A DNA stretch of 64,000 bases from Euwallacea fornicatus (Eukaryota; Arthropoda; Insecta; Coleoptera; Curculionidae): contig NW_027096025.1 of NCBI RefSeq assembly GCF_040115645.1, positions 248,001-312,000 of the forward strand. The letters run 5' to 3'. This document shows positions 63,096 to 64,000 of the stretch, one piece after another (the first letter of the stretch is position 1; each line of letters starts with the position of its first letter). The position numbers were made by a program, and so were the translations under genes. The notes under the pieces were generated by a model. It made no database searches. It saw nothing but the letters and a program-made list of their open reading frames with translations, and was not told the DNA's origin.

Positions 63096-64000
63096 GAAGT
63101 TATCGAGCTTCAAAGTTTGAAAAGTCACACAAGTTGTGTGTGTTTGAGCACATAAAGTACTATTTTTCTTGGAAGTTCAACAAGATGCAATTCTGATGTG
63201 TTGTGACATCTTCAAAATCTTGTCGAGGTGACTAATTTGACACTTTGTTTAACAAATTTGGTCCACATTTGCCGAAGTTATCGAGCTTCAAAATTTGAAA
63301 AGTCACACAAGTTGTGTGTTTGAGCACATAAAGTACTATTTTTCTTGGAAGTTCAACAAGATGCAATTCTGATGTGTTGTGAGATCTTCAAAATCTCGTC
63401 GAGCTGATTAATGTGACACTGTGTTTAACAAATTTGGTCCTCATCTGCCGAAGTTATCGAGCTTCAAAGTTTGAAAAGTCACACAAGTTGGGTGTTTGAG
63501 CACATAAAGTACTATTTTTCTTGGAAGTTCAACAAGATGCAATTGTGATGTGTTGTGACATTTTTAAAATCTCGTCGAGCTGATTAATTTCACACTTTGT
63601 TTAACAAATTTGGTCCTCATTTGCCGATGTTATCGAGCTTCAAAATTTGAAAAGTCACACAAGTTGTGTGTTTGAGCACATAAAGTACTATTTTTCTTGG
63701 AAGTTCAACAAGATGCAATTCTGATGTGTTGTGTCATGTTAAAGATCTCGTCGAGCTGATTAATTTGACACTTTGTTTAACAAATTTGGTCCTCATTTGC
63801 CGAAGTTATCGAGTTTCAAATTTTGAAAAGTCACACAAGTTGTGTGTTTGAGCACATAAAGTACTATTTTTCTTGGAAGTTCAACAAGATGAAATTCTGA
63901 TGTGTTGTGACATCTTCAAAATCTCGTCGAGCTGATTAATGTGACACTGTGTTTAACAAATTTGGTCCTCATTTGCCGAAGTTATCGAGTTTCAAAATTT
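63096..64000 (+). repeat. Right edge: older variant types return
   Basis: Five monomers of the kinds seen at about 8.9-9.5 kb: GTCGAGGTGACTAA (63,224; a version of the 8,930 marker), GTGAGATCTTC, CAATTGTGATG and TTTCACAC. Private changes are AAATCTTGTCGAGG near 63,216 and TCATCTGCCGAAG near 63,443. The array is cut inside a monomer at the dyad, so it continues beyond the window. Confidence 0.8.

Larger units (their letters stand above)
1..64000 (+). repeat. Satellite DNA array, ~176-bp monomer, whole window
   Basis: Every stretch of the window is a copy of one monomer of about 176 bp, recognisable by the recurrent start GTGTTTGAGCACATAAAG. Individual copies run from 175 to about 179 bp, and about 363 copies fit. 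All are head-to-tail in one orientation. No unrelated sequence, mobile element, inverted segment or gene interrupts them. Monomers differ at a limited set of positions, and the differences are arranged in higher-order patterns described in the other entries. Monomer size close to a nucleosome repeat, array length and higher-order structure are typical of centromeric satellites of plants and animals; that this array is centromeric is inference. It is not a satellite I can name. Both window edges lie inside the array. Confidence 0.98.

Noticed and set aside
1..64000. CRISPR array
   Set aside because: Repeats are contiguous 176-bp units without unique spacers, far longer than CRISPR repeats, and no cas genes are present.
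1..64000. Known satellites (Arabidopsis CEN180, rice CentO, maize CentC, primate alpha satellite)
   Set aside because: Length is similar for some, but I cannot match the sequence landmarks to any of them.
1..64000. Ribosomal spacer, telomeric or transposon-internal tandem repeat
   Set aside because: No rRNA sequence, no short telomere motif, and no LTR, terminal inverted repeat or transposase-like frame at any block edge.

Overview
The whole 64,000-base window is one uninterrupted tandem array of an AT-rich satellite DNA with a basic monomer of about 176 bp. By hand count the monomer is about one third G+C, and roughly 363 head-to-tail copies fill the window. All copies lie in the same orientation. 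I saw no transposon insertion, inversion, unique spacer, RNA gene or protein-coding gene. The array is already running at base 1 and is cut mid-monomer at base 64,000, so it extends past both edges. A monomer of this size, a megabase-style array and clear higher-order repeats (HORs) point to a eukaryotic chromosome, most likely a centromere or pericentromere seen in a long-read assembly. I do not recognise the sequence as any satellite I know. It is not Arabidopsis CEN180, rice CentO, maize CentC or primate alpha satellite, so I do not name a species. A plant is a plausible guess from monomer length only.

Layout. From 1 to about 8 kb there are two copies of a 4,422-bp (25-monomer) unit, each containing seven alternating dimers of about 354 bp. 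From 8 to 18 kb there is a 3.1-kb block duplicated 5,295 bp apart and a 9-monomer (1,584-bp) tandem duplication. From 17 to 26.5 kb there are a 16-monomer (2,825-bp) and an 18-monomer (3,178-bp) tandem duplication. From 26.7 to 33 kb older blocks are reshuffled with 15-monomer and 17-monomer offsets. From 33.2 to 41.3 kb there is a clean 4,052-bp (23-monomer) tandem duplication. The segment 29.6-35.7 kb recurs at 40.9-47.0 kb, 64 monomers away. From 43.9 to 51.4 kb there is a 25-monomer (about 4.4-kb) tandem duplication. From 52.2 kb onward the array changes character: a 5-monomer, 879-bp HOR is amplified, followed by 3-monomer and 10-monomer duplications, and 55.2-57.3 kb recurs at 61.2-63.1 kb. 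The last 0.9 kb returns to the variant types seen near 9 kb.

Nothing here works as a gene set. The information lies in the pattern of monomer variants. A small set of alternative sequence modules is recombined in many combinations, and every duplication offset I measured is close to a whole number of monomers. This is the signature of unequal exchange, break-induced amplification or gene conversion between in-register repeats. Two sequence elements recur within monomers and could matter for chromatin: a short dyad (TTTCAAA-N-TTTGAAA and variants), and, in many but not all monomers, a minus-strand 17-mer with partial similarity to the CENP-B box. Block edges were placed by eye and are uncertain by up to about one monomer, because sequence is shared on both sides of each junction.
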